A stretch of 64,000 nucleotides of DNA, from assembly GCF_025950235.1 (NCBI RefSeq), contig NZ_JAPDDT010000003.1, forward strand, positions 434,001-498,000, in the 5' to 3' direction. The notes beneath the pieces are model-generated. The model searched no databases. It worked only from the letters and a program-made list of their open reading frames with translations, and was not told where the DNA came from. The first letter of the stretch is position 1. Each line of letters starts with the position of its first letter. Positions 8,607-18,973 of this stretch are shown here, in pieces. The position numbers and the translations under genes are program-made. The stretch comes from Luteolibacter arcticus (GTDB taxonomy: Bacteria; Verrucomicrobiota; Verrucomicrobiia; Verrucomicrobiales; Akkermansiaceae).

Positions 8607-10463
8607 TTACCACATGCCCTTCAGAGCGGTGCGGCGGAGCGAATGGACGGTGGCCTCCCCTCCCTCGACCCGGAGTGTGATTCCTGCAGTCGTCGGCCTG
8701 AGGACCTTGGTGCATGAAATCTGTCCGTCATTGACGAAGGTTTCCAGCGATGCGCGATCGACGAGGATCTCCACCTTGCGCACGTCTTCGGCGATGGTCC
8801 CGGTGCTATCGCCCACCCGGAGGCCATTCTTGCCGAGGCGCACTTCCGTGCCGCGGACATTGAGGATCACTGTGGAGCCCTGCGGGATTTCGATATCCCC
8901 TTCGATGCGGAAGGCCTCGCCCGACTCGGAGACGGTGACAGTGTCCGCCGTCGTGTAGGTTTCGCCGGCCCAGTCCTTCACCTCGCCCGCCAGCTTGGCG
9001 ATCTCGCGGACCGGCTTCCGGAAGACACGCAGGCCGGCGGCGGTGTTGTGGAGCGTGAGTTCACAGGGGAAGCTGACCTGCTGGCTGAAGGGTTGGCCGG
9101 GGAAGTCCGAGCCGCGCATCCATGCCATCTGGATGCGCCTACCATCGCCGGTATGGGTATTGTCGAAGCTCTGCGTTGCATAGAAAGCGGTGCCGCCGAT
9201 ATCACCGACATGACGGGGAGCATCCTCCGTAAATTTCGTGCCATTGAAGGAGCCGAGCGAGTAGCGGCCATCCGCGTAAACAAGCACCCACTTCTTCGTC
9301 GCCGGTGACCCTTCGACCGCCAGCTCGAAGAAATCCGGGCACTCGTAGGCATTCGGGATCGGGTTGTTCTCGTTCTGCCAGGTGAGCAGGTTGGACGAGG
9401 TGAAGATGTGGTACGTGTCGCTGCCATACATCACCATCACCCACTTGTTAGTCGGTGCGTGCCAGAAGACCTTCGGGTCGCGTTCCGGGAAGACGAAGAG
9501 CGGGTTGTTCGCGTAGTGTTGCCAGGTGCGGCCGCGGTCGAGGCTGTAGGAGAGACAGTGGGTCTTGTTGTCGTTGCGCGACCAGAAGGCGACCATCGGC
9601 ACTTCGCCGCCTTCCTGACCGAGGCCGGAGGTGTTGTTCACGTCCATGACGCAGGAGCCGGACTGCACCGCCACATCGAGCCCTTCTTCCCAGAAGGCGG
9701 GCTCGAGCTCCTCCCAATGCACGAGGTCCGTGCTCACGGCATGGATCCAGCATTTGTTCCAGCGCTGGGCGAACAGGTGATACTCGCCCTTGTAGTAGAT
9801 CATGCCATTGAGGTCATTCAGCCAGCCCTCCTGACGCATCCCCGGATTTAGCCGGTCCATGGTCCACTGCCTTGCGGTGAAGTGAAACAACGGCCGCGCC
9901 GCTTCCTGATAGACGGGAGTCGTGACCACAGGCAGTGCCACGGGTGCGTCGGTCTGGACGAGATGATCCACGAGGATGTGACCCCAGCCGCCGCTGGCTT
10001 CATCGACAATCTCGATGTGCGCCTGCTTGCCAGCCCAGGCAGAGACATCCCAGCTTGCGGCGTAGAGACTGTCGGAACTGCGGCCGGTGGCGCTCTTCAC
10101 GATCTTCCCGTCCACCAGCAGGTTCATGCAGGCATGGCGCTCGTAGTCGCCGCCGCCGATGCGGAAGGAGATATACTTGCGCTGGATCGCGAAGGCGGGC
10201 GAGAGCAGCTTGCCCTGCGGTCCGTCGTTGCCGGACGTGCTACCGGAATTAAAGTTCTCGCTGCACGCGACGCCGCTGCCGACAGCATTCGAGATCTCAA
10301 GGTTTCCCAAGCTAGCCCCCCTCGCCGGGCCAGCATTGAATGCGGCGCCGCTCGCCTGCCACGGCGCGTAACTCGTGCCCTCGAAATCCGTGATGAGGAG
10401 GTCGTCCGCTGCGAGCGCAGCAGTGACGAGGAACGGGCTGAACAAGGCGAAGCGGAGGTTCAT
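8607..10463 (-). CDS. Secreted glycoside hydrolase family 32 (levanase/inulinase type)
   Basis: 618 residues with an N-terminal signal peptide (FALFSPFLVTAALA). Residues about 20-175 form a beta-sandwich lead module (DLLITDFEG...); the GH32 five-blade propeller begins near 190. Visible catalytic signatures: WLNDLNG around D217 (usual WMNDPNG, nucleophile Asp), QSGSCVMD (usual FSGSAV), ERDPKVFW (RDP motif, transition-state Asp) and YECPDFFEL (EC motif, acid/base Glu). The C-terminal beta-sandwich (SLETFVNDGQI) is present. It would hydrolyse beta-fructans outside the cytoplasm. Oddity: Leu replaces the nearly constant Pro in the nucleophile motif. Exact substrate cannot be told. Confidence 0.9.
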   Translation of the reverse strand: MNLRFALFSPFLVTAALAADDLLITDFEGTSYAPWQASGAAFNAGPARGASLGNLEISNAVGSGVACSENFNSGSTSGNDGPQGKLLSPAFAIQRKYISFRIGGGDYERHACMNLLVDGKIVKSATGRSSDSLYAASWDVSAWAGKQAHIEIVDEASGGWGHILVDHLVQTDAPVALPVVTTPVYQEAARPLFHFTARQWTMDRLNPGMRQEGWLNDLNGMIYYKGEYHLFAQRWNKCWIHAVSTDLVHWEELEPAFWEEGLDVAVQSGSCVMDVNNTSGLGQEGGEVPMVAFWSRNDNKTHCLSYSLDRGRTWQHYANNPLFVFPERDPKVFWHAPTNKWVMVMYGSDTYHIFTSSNLLTWQNENNPIPNAYECPDFFELAVEGSPATKKWVLVYADGRYSLGSFNGTKFTEDAPRHVGDIGGTAFYATQSFDNTHTGDGRRIQMAWMRGSDFPGQPFSQQVSFPCELTLHNTAAGLRVFRKPVREIAKLAGEVKDWAGETYTTADTVTVSESGEAFRIEGDIEIPQGSTVILNVRGTEVRLGKNGLRVGDSTGTIAEDVRKVEILVDRASLETFVNDGQISCTKVLRPTTAGITLRVEGGEATVHSLRRTALKGMW

Positions 10464-10742
10464 GGATGAGAGCGAGAGGGCCGGGTTTCATGGGTGATAC
10501 GCGTTTGAAGGCTGATTTGATTCAACGAGGAGCGATTTGAGTCGCACCCCCACCGGGAAAGCCACGCCGGGCCAGCGGAAATCACAAACTGGCACCACCC
10601 GATCAGACGTCTCGCCCCCCTCGCTCCAAACCCGGATGATTCCACCGGAAGCCTCTGGCCTGTATGGGAGATTGAGATCCGTGCCGGCGGCCCTGCCCAC
10701 CTAGTCACCGAGCGGCGGGCCGCTTCCCGCGGCTCCCGAAAC

Positions 10743-12275
10743 TCACCGGAAAAGATTCCGGTCCAACGAGCGGTACTGAATCGCTTCCAAGGTATCATTC
10801 GGCCGGATCCGTTCCGATCCCGCAAGGTCCGCCAGCGTCCGCGCGACCTTCAGTATCCGGTCATGAGCTCGGGCGGAGAAATTCATTTGCTCCATCGCGT
10901 GCTCCAAGTAGCCGGCGCTCTCCGCATCGAGCTGGCAATGCTCCTTCACCTGCCGGGCGCCCATCGCCGAGTTTGTCTGGTGCGGCTTGCCGGCGAAGCG
11001 ATGGCGCTGGACATCGCGGGCCTGCATCACGCGGCTGCGAATCGTATCCGACTTCTCCCCGCTGCTGGCGGATGATAGCTCGCGATAGTCCACCAGCGGC
11101 ACCTCCACGTGGAGATCGATGCGATCTAACAACGGTCCCGAGATCCGCTGGCGATAGTTTTCGATCTGCCGCGGCGAACAGCGGCATTCCCTCTTACTAT
11201 CTCCATAGTAGCCGCAGGGGCAGGGATTCAGCGCCGCCACCAGCATGAACCTCGCAGGAAATGTCAGTGAACCCACGGCGCGCGAGATCGTGACGTGCCC
11301 GTCTTCCAAGGGCTGGCGCATCACCTCGAGCGTCTGCCGCCGGAACTCCGGCAACTCGTCCAAGAACAGCACGCCGTGATGAGCCATCGAAACTTCACCC
11401 GGTCCGGGATTCGTCCCGCCGCCTAACAAGCCCGCATCGGAGATGGTATGGTGCGGGGAACGGAATGGACGCGTTGTGAGGAAGGCCCTCTTCAGATCGA
11501 GCGAGCCCGAGATCGAATGAATCTTGGTCGCCTCGATCGCCTCGTCCTCGGTCATGTCCGGCATGATCGTCGCCAGCCGTTTGGCGAGCATCGACTTTCC
11601 GGTGCCAGGCGGCCCGACCATCAGAAGATTATGCCCTCCGGCGACCGCTACCTCGAGCGCCCGCTTGACGTGGTGCTGGCCTTTGACCTCATCGAAGTCG
11701 ACTTCATAAGTCCGGTGCGACTCGAAGTAGGCCTTCCGGTCGAGGCGGAATGGCGTGAGCACTTCCTCCCCATTCAGAAACTTCCACGCCTGATGGAGCG
11801 ACTTCACGCCGAAGACGTCCACGCCCTCGACGATCGCCGCCTCGGTCATATTTGCCTCGGGCACGATCAGTCGTAAACGCCCGCAGCGCTTCGCCTCCAA
11901 GGCGATGGCCAGCACGCCTTTCACCGGCCGCACCGTCCCATCCAGCCCCAATTCGCCGACGACCATGCAGTCGCTCGCCTCAAGCTTTACGCCCTCGCAG
12001 GCCGCCGCCATCGCCAGCGCGATCGGCAGGTCAAACGACGGGCCTTCCTTCTTCAAATCCGCCGGGGCCAGATTCACCGTCTTGGTCCCGAGCCCCAGCG
12101 AAAGCGCCGAGGCCGCCATCGCCGACAGCACCCGCTGCGACGACTCCCGCACCGCCGCATCCGGCAGGCCGACGATGAGCGTGAGCGGCTTGTCAGAGTC
12201 GCGGGCATTGACCTCGACCTCCACCTCCAGGGCATCGACTCCGCGGAGGGCAGCGGAAAACAAGCGGGTAATCAT
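10743..12275 (-). CDS. comM: YifB/ComM family Mg-chelatase-like AAA+ ATPase
   Basis: 510 residues, usual length. N-terminal ChlI-like fold ([35 protein letters not shown]), the Walker A loop [14 protein letters not shown] near residue 220, Walker [12 protein letters not shown], sensor segment [15 protein letters not shown] with the family's cysteines, [19 protein letters not shown], and the C-terminal Mg_chelatase_C helical part ([19 protein letters not shown]). ComM is known in other bacteria as a hexameric branch-migration helicase acting during natural transformation. Two copies of the recurrent CTAACA motif lie inside this gene. Single gene, no obvious operon partner. Confidence 0.92.
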   Translation of the reverse strand: MITRLFSAALRGVDALEVEVEVNARDSDKPLTLIVGLPDAAVRESSQRVLSAMAASALSLGLGTKTVNLAPADLKKEGPSFDLPIALAMAAACEGVKLEASDCMVVGELGLDGTVRPVKGVLAIALEAKRCGRLRLIVPEANMTEAAIVEGVDVFGVKSLHQAWKFLNGEEVLTPFRLDRKAYFESHRTYEVDFDEVKGQHHVKRALEVAVAGGHNLLMVGPPGTGKSMLAKRLATIMPDMTEDEAIEATKIHSISGSLDLKRAFLTTRPFRSPHHTISDAGLLGGGTNPGPGEVSMAHHGVLFLDELPEFRRQTLEVMRQPLEDGHVTISRAVGSLTFPARFMLVAALNPCPCGYYGDSKRECRCSPRQIENYRQRISGPLLDRIDLHVEVPLVDYRELSSASSGEKSDTIRSRVMQARDVQRHRFAGKPHQTNSAMGARQVKEHCQLDAESAGYLEHAMEQMNFSARAHDRILKVARTLADLAGSERIRPNDTLEAIQYRSLDRNLFR

Positions 12276-12413
12276 GCGAACACCTTAAAGCTGCGAAGTG
12301 TCCGTCGCGGTGACAAGGCGAAACCGCGTTAGATACGTCGAAGGCTTTAGCGACCGGAAGGTTCGTCAAGTCGAAGGATCTCCCTCAGGAAGACTGCTCC
12401 TTTGACAAACGGT

Positions 12414-12818
12414 TCACGTTTGCGGGTGCTGCCAGCTCTTGTAAACGGCCTCCAAGCTATAGCCGTCTGGGTCGAAAACATTCGCTGCGTAATAGCGAGG
12501 ATCGTAATGAAGTCGCGCGCCGGGGGCACCGTTGTCTCTGGCCCCCTCTTCCATCGCTGCGTTGAAGAAATTTTGGACCTCGGCCTCGCTGTGAGCCACA
12601 AATCCGACGTGAACAGCCTGCGGCTGCGGAGAGCCTTCGCGCAGCCAGAAGGAAACGCGATTATCACGGCCGAACCCCTTGAGATCCGGGTGGCCGGGGG
12701 GGCCGTCCTTCCCATCATAGTCGATCGCATGCTCGATTCCGAGCGGGGCCAATGCCTTCTCGTAAAAGGCAACCGAGCGCCCGATGTCGGAGACTGTTAG
12801 AAAAATGTGATCCAGCAT
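12414..12818 (-). CDS. VOC (glyoxalase/bleomycin-resistance-like) family protein
   Basis: 134 residues from the ATG at 12818. A longer frame begins at 12863 but adds a leader that directly abuts the neighbouring gene. The fold starts MLDHIFLTVSDIGRSVAFYEKAL and ends with YAANVFDPDGYSLEAV, the two typical metal-ligand strands: His near residue 4, and in the last motif the position usually held by a metal-binding Glu reads SLEAV. VAHSEAEVQNFFNAAMEEG is the usual middle helix. Such small VOC proteins act as lyases, dioxygenases or antibiotic-binding proteins; nothing here decides between them. Downstream of the GNAT gene on the same strand. Confidence 0.8.
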   Translation of the reverse strand: MLDHIFLTVSDIGRSVAFYEKALAPLGIEHAIDYDGKDGPPGHPDLKGFGRDNRVSFWLREGSPQPQAVHVGFVAHSEAEVQNFFNAAMEEGARDNGAPGARLHYDPRYYAANVFDPDGYSLEAVYKSWQHPQT

Positions 12819-12863
12819 TGGATTCCTTGTATTCGGTTTGCCTCGTGAGTCGCGAAGGATCAC

Positions 12864-13322
12864 TCACGGCACCCAACGGAATCTCAGCTTGGTGCGAGCG
12901 CCGCGCCTATAGTGAGGATCACGCCTTGGCACGGATACCTCTTCACCGCTTTCGCCGCCCACCAGTCGCTCGAGGGTATGCCGGGAAGCATGGTTCGCGG
13001 GATCGCAGGTCAGAATGACTTCCGGGGTCACCGTCCGAGCGAATGGCGCAAGCGCGCGGCAGGCGAGCAGGGCGTAACGATGCCCGCGGTGGCGCTTCCG
13101 TATCCCATAGCCCACGTGCCCCACGACCCGGTGCACGTGCTCGCTATCCCCAACTCTCAGGTTGATATGCCCGACATCCCTGGAACCGGCGAGAATTCGG
13201 AAATGGTAGTAGGGCGCGAGTCCCCTGCTCTTCGGCGTCACGATTTTGGAGAAGTGCAGTGCCACGCCCTCTTCGTGCAAGGCCATCGGAGGAGGTGGCG
13301 GAAGGATGGGGAGTTTGGCCAT
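12864..13322 (-). CDS. GNAT family N-acetyltransferase
   Basis: 152 residues from the ATG at 13322; a TTG start at 13367 would add 15 residues. The acetyl-CoA-binding motif is recognisable as GHVGYGIRKRHRGHRYALLA, followed by VILTCDPANHASRHTLERL, as in RimJ/RimL-type acetyltransferases. The N-terminus is rich in proline (LPILPPPPPM), which is unusual. The substrate cannot be told from the sequence. It lies immediately upstream of the VOC gene and could be transcribed with it. Confidence 0.78.
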   Translation of the reverse strand: MAKLPILPPPPPMALHEEGVALHFSKIVTPKSRGLAPYYHFRILAGSRDVGHINLRVGDSEHVHRVVGHVGYGIRKRHRGHRYALLACRALAPFARTVTPEVILTCDPANHASRHTLERLVGGESGEEVSVPRRDPHYRRGARTKLRFRWVP

Positions 13323-13441
13323 GGGGTTGCTGCTTGAAGAAATCACCCGAAAATCCAGCTTCGTCAAACGACCGATGAGAGGACGACTAGGAGCAGTGCC
13401 CAGGCCAGTGAGGCATATCGTCGCCCACCTCTTCCCGCAGC

Positions 13442-15250
13442 TCAGATCTCTTCGTAAATCCGGGTCACCTCCTGTGGGTCATCCGAAGGACTTCCCTCCC
13501 CGCCCAACTCCTGCACCCACGCCTGGATCATGATCGCCGCCGTATCGCTGCAGCACTGCAAGCCGTAGGAATAAGGCCGGACCCCTGAGATGTGAGGAAA
13601 GGCCACGTCGCAGAGGCGCGGGTTGCCTTGACCTTCACTGCCGACCAATCGGTAGCTACCATCCACGTCCACTCCACCCAGATGATAGAGCGCCTCGCCG
13701 TCCTCATGGAAGAGATGCTCCTTCTTGTCCTCGGCCTGCTCGGGGCCGGAGGAAGGATCGGCGAAGCTGGCGCGCGCCTTCCTCGCCACGCCGCGATCGA
13801 CCAGATTGGGAAAGGGATAGTCGGATAGGTCCAGCGGCTTTTGCCCCCCGCACTCGACGAAGATCCGGTAGCTCACCCGCGTCTCCCTGCCCTCTTCGTC
13901 TTCGATCGAAAGGGTGGTCGCTCCCTCCTCATCAGCCTCTTCGGCCACGCTCGCCTTGCCGGAGACAATGCCGACTTTCCCGGCATCGTAGAGCGCCAGC
14001 AGGATCTCGCCCGACTCCAAGGGCATCGCCGCGATGACACTCATCAGGAAGGGCATGACCAGCGAGCGGAGCACCAGATGATCTTCCGCAGGCATCAGGC
14101 CCGCGTGGAAATTCAGCGTGTACATCAGGTCGTCGATCACCTCCTTCCAGTGGATCGGCTTGTGGCCTAGGACCGATTTGCGGGCTTCCACCATCTCATG
14201 ACGCATGCCTTCAAAGGCATTCGAATAGTCGTGCTTGTCGTTCATCGTCTCGACGAAATCCGCGAGCGCGAATTCGCGATCCTCCAGCTTGCGGACCATC
14301 TCCGTCATGCCGTCCTTTGTGAATGCCTTGATCAGCGCCGGCCGGCAGACCTTGTCGAAATACTCCTCCAGCCGCAGGAACCCGGCTTCATTGATCAATC
14401 CGAGAAGCTCCTCGCGGCTGACGTGGCGATAGATGTCGCGCAGCGGCTCCTCCTGATCGAACTGCAAGTGAGGCAACCAGCCATGCATGGCATGCATCAC
14501 GATCTTGAACTCCTCCGTTTCCGGAGCGGGCTCGAAACGGAGCTTCCCCGCCTCCCGGATGAAGCGCCCCTGTCGATGCGCCAGGGATGAAATCACATCG
14601 AAGGCACTCAGCGATGCTCCCAGCGTGCCGATCGCGAAGTTATAGTGGCATCCTTCTTCAGGGATGAGCTTGGTGATCGGCCATGGCGAGGCGTAGTAGC
14701 CCGTCTCTGGCCGGTCTTGCTCGGTCCAATGGTGCCCGGTGGCAATGATCACCTTCTCAAAATCGTGAGACTCGCCGTGAGCTGTGACAAGGGTCACCTT
14801 TCCGCCCGGGGGATCGTCTTGCAGGTCGCGGACCTCGCAGCCGGGGTACTCCCGCACCTTGATTCCGAGTTCACCGAGCCGGCTGAGAAGGATCTGATAC
14901 TGCGAGTGCAAGTACTGGCCGAGCACCAGCCGCGGATAGATTTTATCCGCGCTGATCTCCTCGTCCTCCATCCCGAGGGCCTGAAGGTCCGCGGGGTCCA
15001 GGGTGTGCAGCCAATCCACTAGCGAGACCGGGAGTTCCGGCAATTCCTCCGAGGAGATGTTGGCGAGATTGAAGCGGTCGGTGGTAAGCGGGCTGTATGG
15101 CATTCCCATGCCAGTGAGCTGGCTTTTCTCGAAGATCGAGATCCCGGACAGGCACTCCTTCAAGAGGCCGCCCTCATCCAGGATGTGCTTCAGGAGGTAG
15201 ATCGCTGAGGGGCCGCTGCCGATGATGGCAAGGTTCACTTGGGATGACAT
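13442..15250 (-). CDS. FAD/NAD(P)-binding oxidoreductase (NAD_binding_9 type)
   Basis: 602 residues from ATG 15250, which places the dinucleotide-binding motif NLAIIGSGPSAIYLLKHIL at the N-terminus; the frame opens at 15400 but the extra 50 residues do not look like protein. Further signatures: FEKSQLTGMGMPYSP, FNLANISSEELP, VIIATGHHW (second GxGxxG-like/ATG motif) and IGTLGASLSAFDVIS. Proteins of this type (PF13454) include HI0933-like and lysine/ornithine hydroxylase-like oxidoreductases. No operon partner that would name a substrate. A GC-poor promoter zone is not evident upstream. Confidence 0.8.
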   Translation of the reverse strand: MSSQVNLAIIGSGPSAIYLLKHILDEGGLLKECLSGISIFEKSQLTGMGMPYSPLTTDRFNLANISSEELPELPVSLVDWLHTLDPADLQALGMEDEEISADKIYPRLVLGQYLHSQYQILLSRLGELGIKVREYPGCEVRDLQDDPPGGKVTLVTAHGESHDFEKVIIATGHHWTEQDRPETGYYASPWPITKLIPEEGCHYNFAIGTLGASLSAFDVISSLAHRQGRFIREAGKLRFEPAPETEEFKIVMHAMHGWLPHLQFDQEEPLRDIYRHVSREELLGLINEAGFLRLEEYFDKVCRPALIKAFTKDGMTEMVRKLEDREFALADFVETMNDKHDYSNAFEGMRHEMVEARKSVLGHKPIHWKEVIDDLMYTLNFHAGLMPAEDHLVLRSLVMPFLMSVIAAMPLESGEILLALYDAGKVGIVSGKASVAEEADEEGATTLSIEDEEGRETRVSYRIFVECGGQKPLDLSDYPFPNLVDRGVARKARASFADPSSGPEQAEDKKEHLFHEDGEALYHLGGVDVDGSYRLVGSEGQGNPRLCDVAFPHISGVRPYSYGLQCCSDTAAIMIQAWVQELGGEGSPSDDPQEVTRIYEEI

Positions 15251-15492
15251 GGGGAAGTGGTTGGAATCCGGATCGAAGCTGGAATCCCCCCGGTTACGCG
15301 GGAAGGCACGATCCGCAAGCGACCTTTGCGGTTTTAATCCGCTTGTCTGTGACATGACAAAGCGGGCGCAATGCATGGTGAACGGCCGGACATGCGGCAA
15401 TGAGGGGCGAGGAGCGGAAATCCCCTTGCCCAGTAGCCCGACGCTCTTTGAATACCCGGAGACGTCCCGCCCTGCTGGATGCCGAAGTCGAT

Positions 15493-16014
15493 ATGGATGC
15501 CAACTCTCATGAAGGTGATCGAGCCACCGCGGAAGGCCTTCCCTCCTGGAATGCCCGGCTGGTCCAGATCTTCATTTCGTCGGGGCACGACTACTGGGGA
15601 CGCCAGGGTGAAGGCCGCATGCAGCATGGGATCAATGCGGTCGATGAGGTCGAATGCGTGGCCGGCATGGGTCTGCGAGGCGACCGCTACTTCAACAAGC
15701 GGCCCAACGCCCGCGGCCAGGTCACGTTTTTCGAGCAGCGGGTGGTCGAGGAGATCCGTGCCGAATTCAAGCTGCCCAAGCTCCCTGCATCGATTTTCCG
15801 GCGCAACCTCATCGTGGACGGAGTCGAGCTGGCACAATGGCTGGGCAAGCGCTTCATCTTCCAGGGCCTGGTCTTCGAAGGCGCCCAGGAATGCAGGCCG
15901 TGTGATTGGATGGACCGCGTCATCGCACCCGGCGGTGAGGAATTCATGAAGACCGGATTCCGAGGCGGCCTGAGGGCCAGGATTCACACCTCAGGAACTC
16001 TGCGGACGTCCTAG
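15493..16014 (+). CDS. MOSC domain protein
   Basis: 173 residues from ATG 15493 (other in-frame starts exist from 15400 on). Core MOSC features: GMGLRGDRYF, RGQVTFFEQRVVEEI, FRRNLIVDGVELAQWLGKRF, FEGAQECRPCDWMD with the conserved Cys near the end, and GGLRARI. MOSC domains are known from molybdenum cofactor sulfurase and from YiiM-type enzymes and are thought to handle Mo-bound or persulfide sulfur; the conserved Cys is present. Convergent with the lysR gene; no moco genes are near, so the substrate is open. Confidence 0.82.
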   Translation: MDANSHEGDRATAEGLPSWNARLVQIFISSGHDYWGRQGEGRMQHGINAVDEVECVAGMGLRGDRYFNKRPNARGQVTFFEQRVVEEIRAEFKLPKLPASIFRRNLIVDGVELAQWLGKRFIFQGLVFEGAQECRPCDWMDRVIAPGGEEFMKTGFRGGLRARIHTSGTLRTS

Positions 16015-16114
16015 CGATGCATCGCAGGAACGACACGCATACCATTCCCGCGGTCGACGCCCTTGCACGACCCGGTTACCGAATTTCAAGCGCCTGCCCG
16101 GTCTCGACCAATCC

Positions 16115-16155
16115 CAAAAAATGCCCGCGGCCTACTTGGGTTTCAGCCGCGGGCA
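16115..16155 (-). terminator. Terminator of the lysR gene
   Basis: 9-bp stem TGCCCGCGG / CCGCGGGCA; on the minus strand it runs into T6. It lies in the 311-base gap between the MOSC and lysR stops. Nothing else was seen in that gap. Confidence 0.85.
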
Positions 16156-16325
16156 CAGTCACCACTACCATACGCACCAGGAAGATCGATCAAGGTGCCC
16201 GGTGGCTGCTTGAAGTCACGCGCACCATGCACTTGGGTTTAGCTCTTACCCATGCACCGGCCGGAGAAATCCGCAAGCGACGCAAGGTCGAAAAACCACG
16301 GAAGTGTTCCCGGCGGGACCTCCAG

Positions 16326-17222
16326 CTACCCTCTGCGAATGGACGACTTCAGGACATTCACGAAATCTCGCATCGGGCCTTCCGCTTTGCCCGATCTTCG
16401 GGCGAAGTGGTGGGTGATCGTGAGCCGCTCCTTCAACGGGATCGCCTTGACCCCGCTGCCGGCGACCCGTTCCAAGGCGGAGGGCAGGATCGCGATGCCC
16501 GATCCGGCCGCGACCATGACCGCGACCGCTTGGGCGCGGGGCGACTCCAGCACCACGCGGGGACGGAAGCCGGCATCACCGCACAGCCGCCGGATCAGAT
16601 TTGAGAAGGACGGTGCCGCCTCGTGAGCCACGGCGACGAAGGACTCCGCGGAGAGTTCCTTGAGGGCAATCCGGCTTCGCTTCGCCAAAGGATGGTCGGA
16701 AGGAACAAAGCACTGGAGGGACTCACGAAGCCACGGCATGATCTCGATGCCTCCGAGCTCGCGTCGCTCCTCGATGCCGACGAATCCCCCGTCGAGCTTT
16801 CCTTCCATGATCGCCCGGATCTGGTCATTCGGCGGCACATCCTGCAGAAGGATCTGCACCGCGGGTGCAGACGCCCGGAAGCGACGGAGCACTGACAGCA
16901 GCCCATCGCTCATCACGGCACTCACGAAGCCGATGCGCAGCCGCGAGATCTCCCCCGCTGCGGTGCGCTTGGCCGCTTCGCCCGCCCGCGACAACTTGCC
17001 GGGAATCGTCCTCGTCTCCTCGTAGAACAGATCGCCCGCAGCGGTGAGCGAAACCCCGCGCGTCCCGCGAATGAACAATTGCGCGCCGATCTTTTCCTCC
17101 AGCGTCCGCACATGCCGGGAGAGCGGAGGTTGGGCAAGGTTCAGCCTCCTCGCCGCGCGCGTGAACGACAGCTCCTCGGCAACCGCAAGGAAGCACTCCA
17201 GTTCGCGGAATGAGTAGTCCAT
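16326..17222 (-). CDS. LysR-type transcriptional regulator, divergent to ilvD
   Basis: 298 residues, standard length. N-terminal winged helix: [46 protein letters not shown] (key residues A-A-x-x-L...Q-P-x-L-S-x-x-I/V) followed by [14 protein letters not shown]. The C-terminal co-inducer-binding domain starts around residue 93 ([14 protein letters not shown]). It is transcribed away from ilvD with only 71 bases between the start codons and a dyad at its own start, so it likely controls ilvD and itself; the inducer would then be a branched-chain intermediate (inference). A GC-rich terminator follows. Confidence 0.92.
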   Translation of the reverse strand: MDYSFRELECFLAVAEELSFTRAARRLNLAQPPLSRHVRTLEEKIGAQLFIRGTRGVSLTAAGDLFYEETRTIPGKLSRAGEAAKRTAAGEISRLRIGFVSAVMSDGLLSVLRRFRASAPAVQILLQDVPPNDQIRAIMEGKLDGGFVGIEERRELGGIEIMPWLRESLQCFVPSDHPLAKRSRIALKELSAESFVAVAHEAAPSFSNLIRRLCGDAGFRPRVVLESPRAQAVAVMVAAGSGIAILPSALERVAGSGVKAIPLKERLTITHHFARRSGKAEGPMRDFVNVLKSSIRRG

Positions 17223-17235
17223 ACCGAAACGGTAT
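17221..17235. promoter_or_regulatory. Candidate LysR-box operator
   Basis: ATACCGAAACGGTAT is a perfect 6-bp dyad with a 3-base centre and fits T-N11-A, the consensus for LysR-type binding sites. It overlaps the lysR start codon and lies 58 bases before the ilvD start. Confidence 0.55.
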
Positions 17236-17293
17236 CAGATCGCGACGGAACCAGTCATTCCAATATGCAGTCGCCTGCCGCCATCGTTTCCCC

Positions 17294-18973
17294 ATGGCAA
17301 TCAGCGACACGATCAAGAAGGGAGCGATCCGGGCACCCCACCGCAGCCTGCTGCGCGCGACCGGGGCGATCCGGTCGGAGGAGGATTGGGAGAAGCCATT
17401 CATCGCGGTGGCGAATTCCTTCGTCCAGATCATCCCCGGACACGCTCATCTGGACATCGTGGGGCGGAAGGTGCGGAAGGCGATACGCGCGGCGGGCGGC
17501 GTGCCCTTCGAGTTCAACTGCATCGGCGTGGACGATGGCATCGCGATGGGTCACGGCGGCATGCGCTACTCGCTGGCATCGCGAGAGATCATCGCCGACA
17601 GCATCGAGATCATGCTCCGCGCGCATTGCTTCGATGGCGTCGTCTGTATTCCGAACTGCGACAAGATCGTCCCGGGGATGATGATGGGTGCGGCGCGGGT
17701 GAATATCCCGACCGTCTTTGTCTCGGGCGGTCCGATGCAGTCGGGCAGAAACCCAGTGACCGGCGAGTCACTGGACCTCGCCTCGGTATTCGAGGCAGTG
17801 GGCCGGCTCTCGACAAACACCATCACCGAAGCACAACTCGACACGATCGAACGGAATGCCTGCCCGACCTGCGGCTCATGTTCAGGAATGTTCACCGCGA
17901 ATTCGATGAACTGTCTCTGCGAAGCGCTGGGCCTCGCCCTTCCCGGCAATGGCTCCATCCTCGCCACCGATCCCGCTCGCGATGCACTCTTCGAGCGGGC
18001 CGGCAGGACCATCATCCGGCTCGTGCGGGATGGTGTGAAGCCCTCCGACCTACTGACTCGCGAGGCCTTCCGGAATGCCATCGCACTGGACATGGCGATG
18101 GGCGGGTCCTCGAACACCGTGCTGCACACCATCGCCGTCGCGAAGGAAGCGGGCGTGCCACTGGGCATGCAGGATTTCGACGAGATGGCCGGGCTCGTGC
18201 CCCACTTGTGCAAGGTGGCCCCATCCGGGAAGCACTACATGGAAGACATCGACCGTGCGGGCGGCATCTTCGCGATCCTCAAGAAGCTCGCGGAGATGCC
18301 AGGCATCCTTCACGCCGATGCGCTGACCGTAAGCGGGCTGACCCTCGGTGAAACGTGCTCCGTGGCAGAGGTCAAGGATCGCGAAGTCATCCGGCCGATC
18401 GCGAATGCCTACTCAACACGCGGCGGGCTGTCCGTGCTCTACGGGAATATCGCGCCCGCCGGTTGCGTGGTGAAGTCGGCTGGCGTAAGCCCGGCGATGA
18501 TGAAGTTCACGGGACCTGCCGTGGTCTTCGAGTCCGGCGAGGACGCGACCACCGGCATCCTCACCGGCAAGGTGAAGGCCGGGGATGTCGTCGTGATCCG
18601 CTACGAAGGACCGAAGGGAGGCCCGGGAATGCCGGAGATGCTCGCGCCTACCTCGGCCATCGTGGGGCGAGGACTATCGGAATGCGTGGCCCTCATTACG
18701 GACGGTCGTTTCTCGGGAGCGACGCGCGGCGGAGCCATCGGCCACGTTTCACCCGAAGCCGCAGCCGGTGGCCCGATCGCCCTGGTGGAACCAGGTGATC
18801 TCATCGAAATCGACATCCCGAACCGAAACATCCGGCTCTTGGTGGAGGAGGACGTGTTAGAGCAACGGCGTCTTGCATGGAAGCGACCCGAACCCAAGGC
18901 ACGCGGCGGCTACCTCGCCCGCTATGCGGCGCTCGTGGGTGGCGCTGACGAAGGTGCGGTGCTGTCGGTCTGA
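17294..18973 (+). CDS. ilvD: Dihydroxy-acid dehydratase
   Basis: Dehydrates 2,3-dihydroxy acids in valine/isoleucine synthesis, Fe-S cluster and Mg2+ dependent. 559 residues from ATG 17294 (the frame opens at 17210, but those residues do not belong to the family). Cys122 in [15 protein letters not shown] and Cys190/193/196 in [20 protein letters not shown] are visible. The position where many [2Fe-2S] members have Cys (NSWNEITPC) reads IIPGHAHL, as in Escherichia coli IlvD. C-terminal GGPGMPEML and [13 protein letters not shown] are typical. Monocistronic; regulated probably by the divergent LysR protein. Confidence 0.97.
   Translation: MAISDTIKKGAIRAPHRSLLRATGAIRSEEDWEKPFIAVANSFVQIIPGHAHLDIVGRKVRKAIRAAGGVPFEFNCIGVDDGIAMGHGGMRYSLASREIIADSIEIMLRAHCFDGVVCIPNCDKIVPGMMMGAARVNIPTVFVSGGPMQSGRNPVTGESLDLASVFEAVGRLSTNTITEAQLDTIERNACPTCGSCSGMFTANSMNCLCEALGLALPGNGSILATDPARDALFERAGRTIIRLVRDGVKPSDLLTREAFRNAIALDMAMGGSSNTVLHTIAVAKEAGVPLGMQDFDEMAGLVPHLCKVAPSGKHYMEDIDRAGGIFAILKKLAEMPGILHADALTVSGLTLGETCSVAEVKDREVIRPIANAYSTRGGLSVLYGNIAPAGCVVKSAGVSPAMMKFTGPAVVFESGEDATTGILTGKVKAGDVVVIRYEGPKGGPGMPEMLAPTSAIVGRGLSECVALITDGRFSGATRGGAIGHVSPEAAAGGPIALVEPGDLIEIDIPNRNIRLLVEEDVLEQRRLAWKRPEPKARGGYLARYAALVGGADEGAVLSV

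Noticed and set aside
10460-10825. 121-codon minus-strand frame between GH32 and comM
   Set aside because: Arg/Ser/Pro-rich shadow-type composition and overlap with the end of comM; no start signal.
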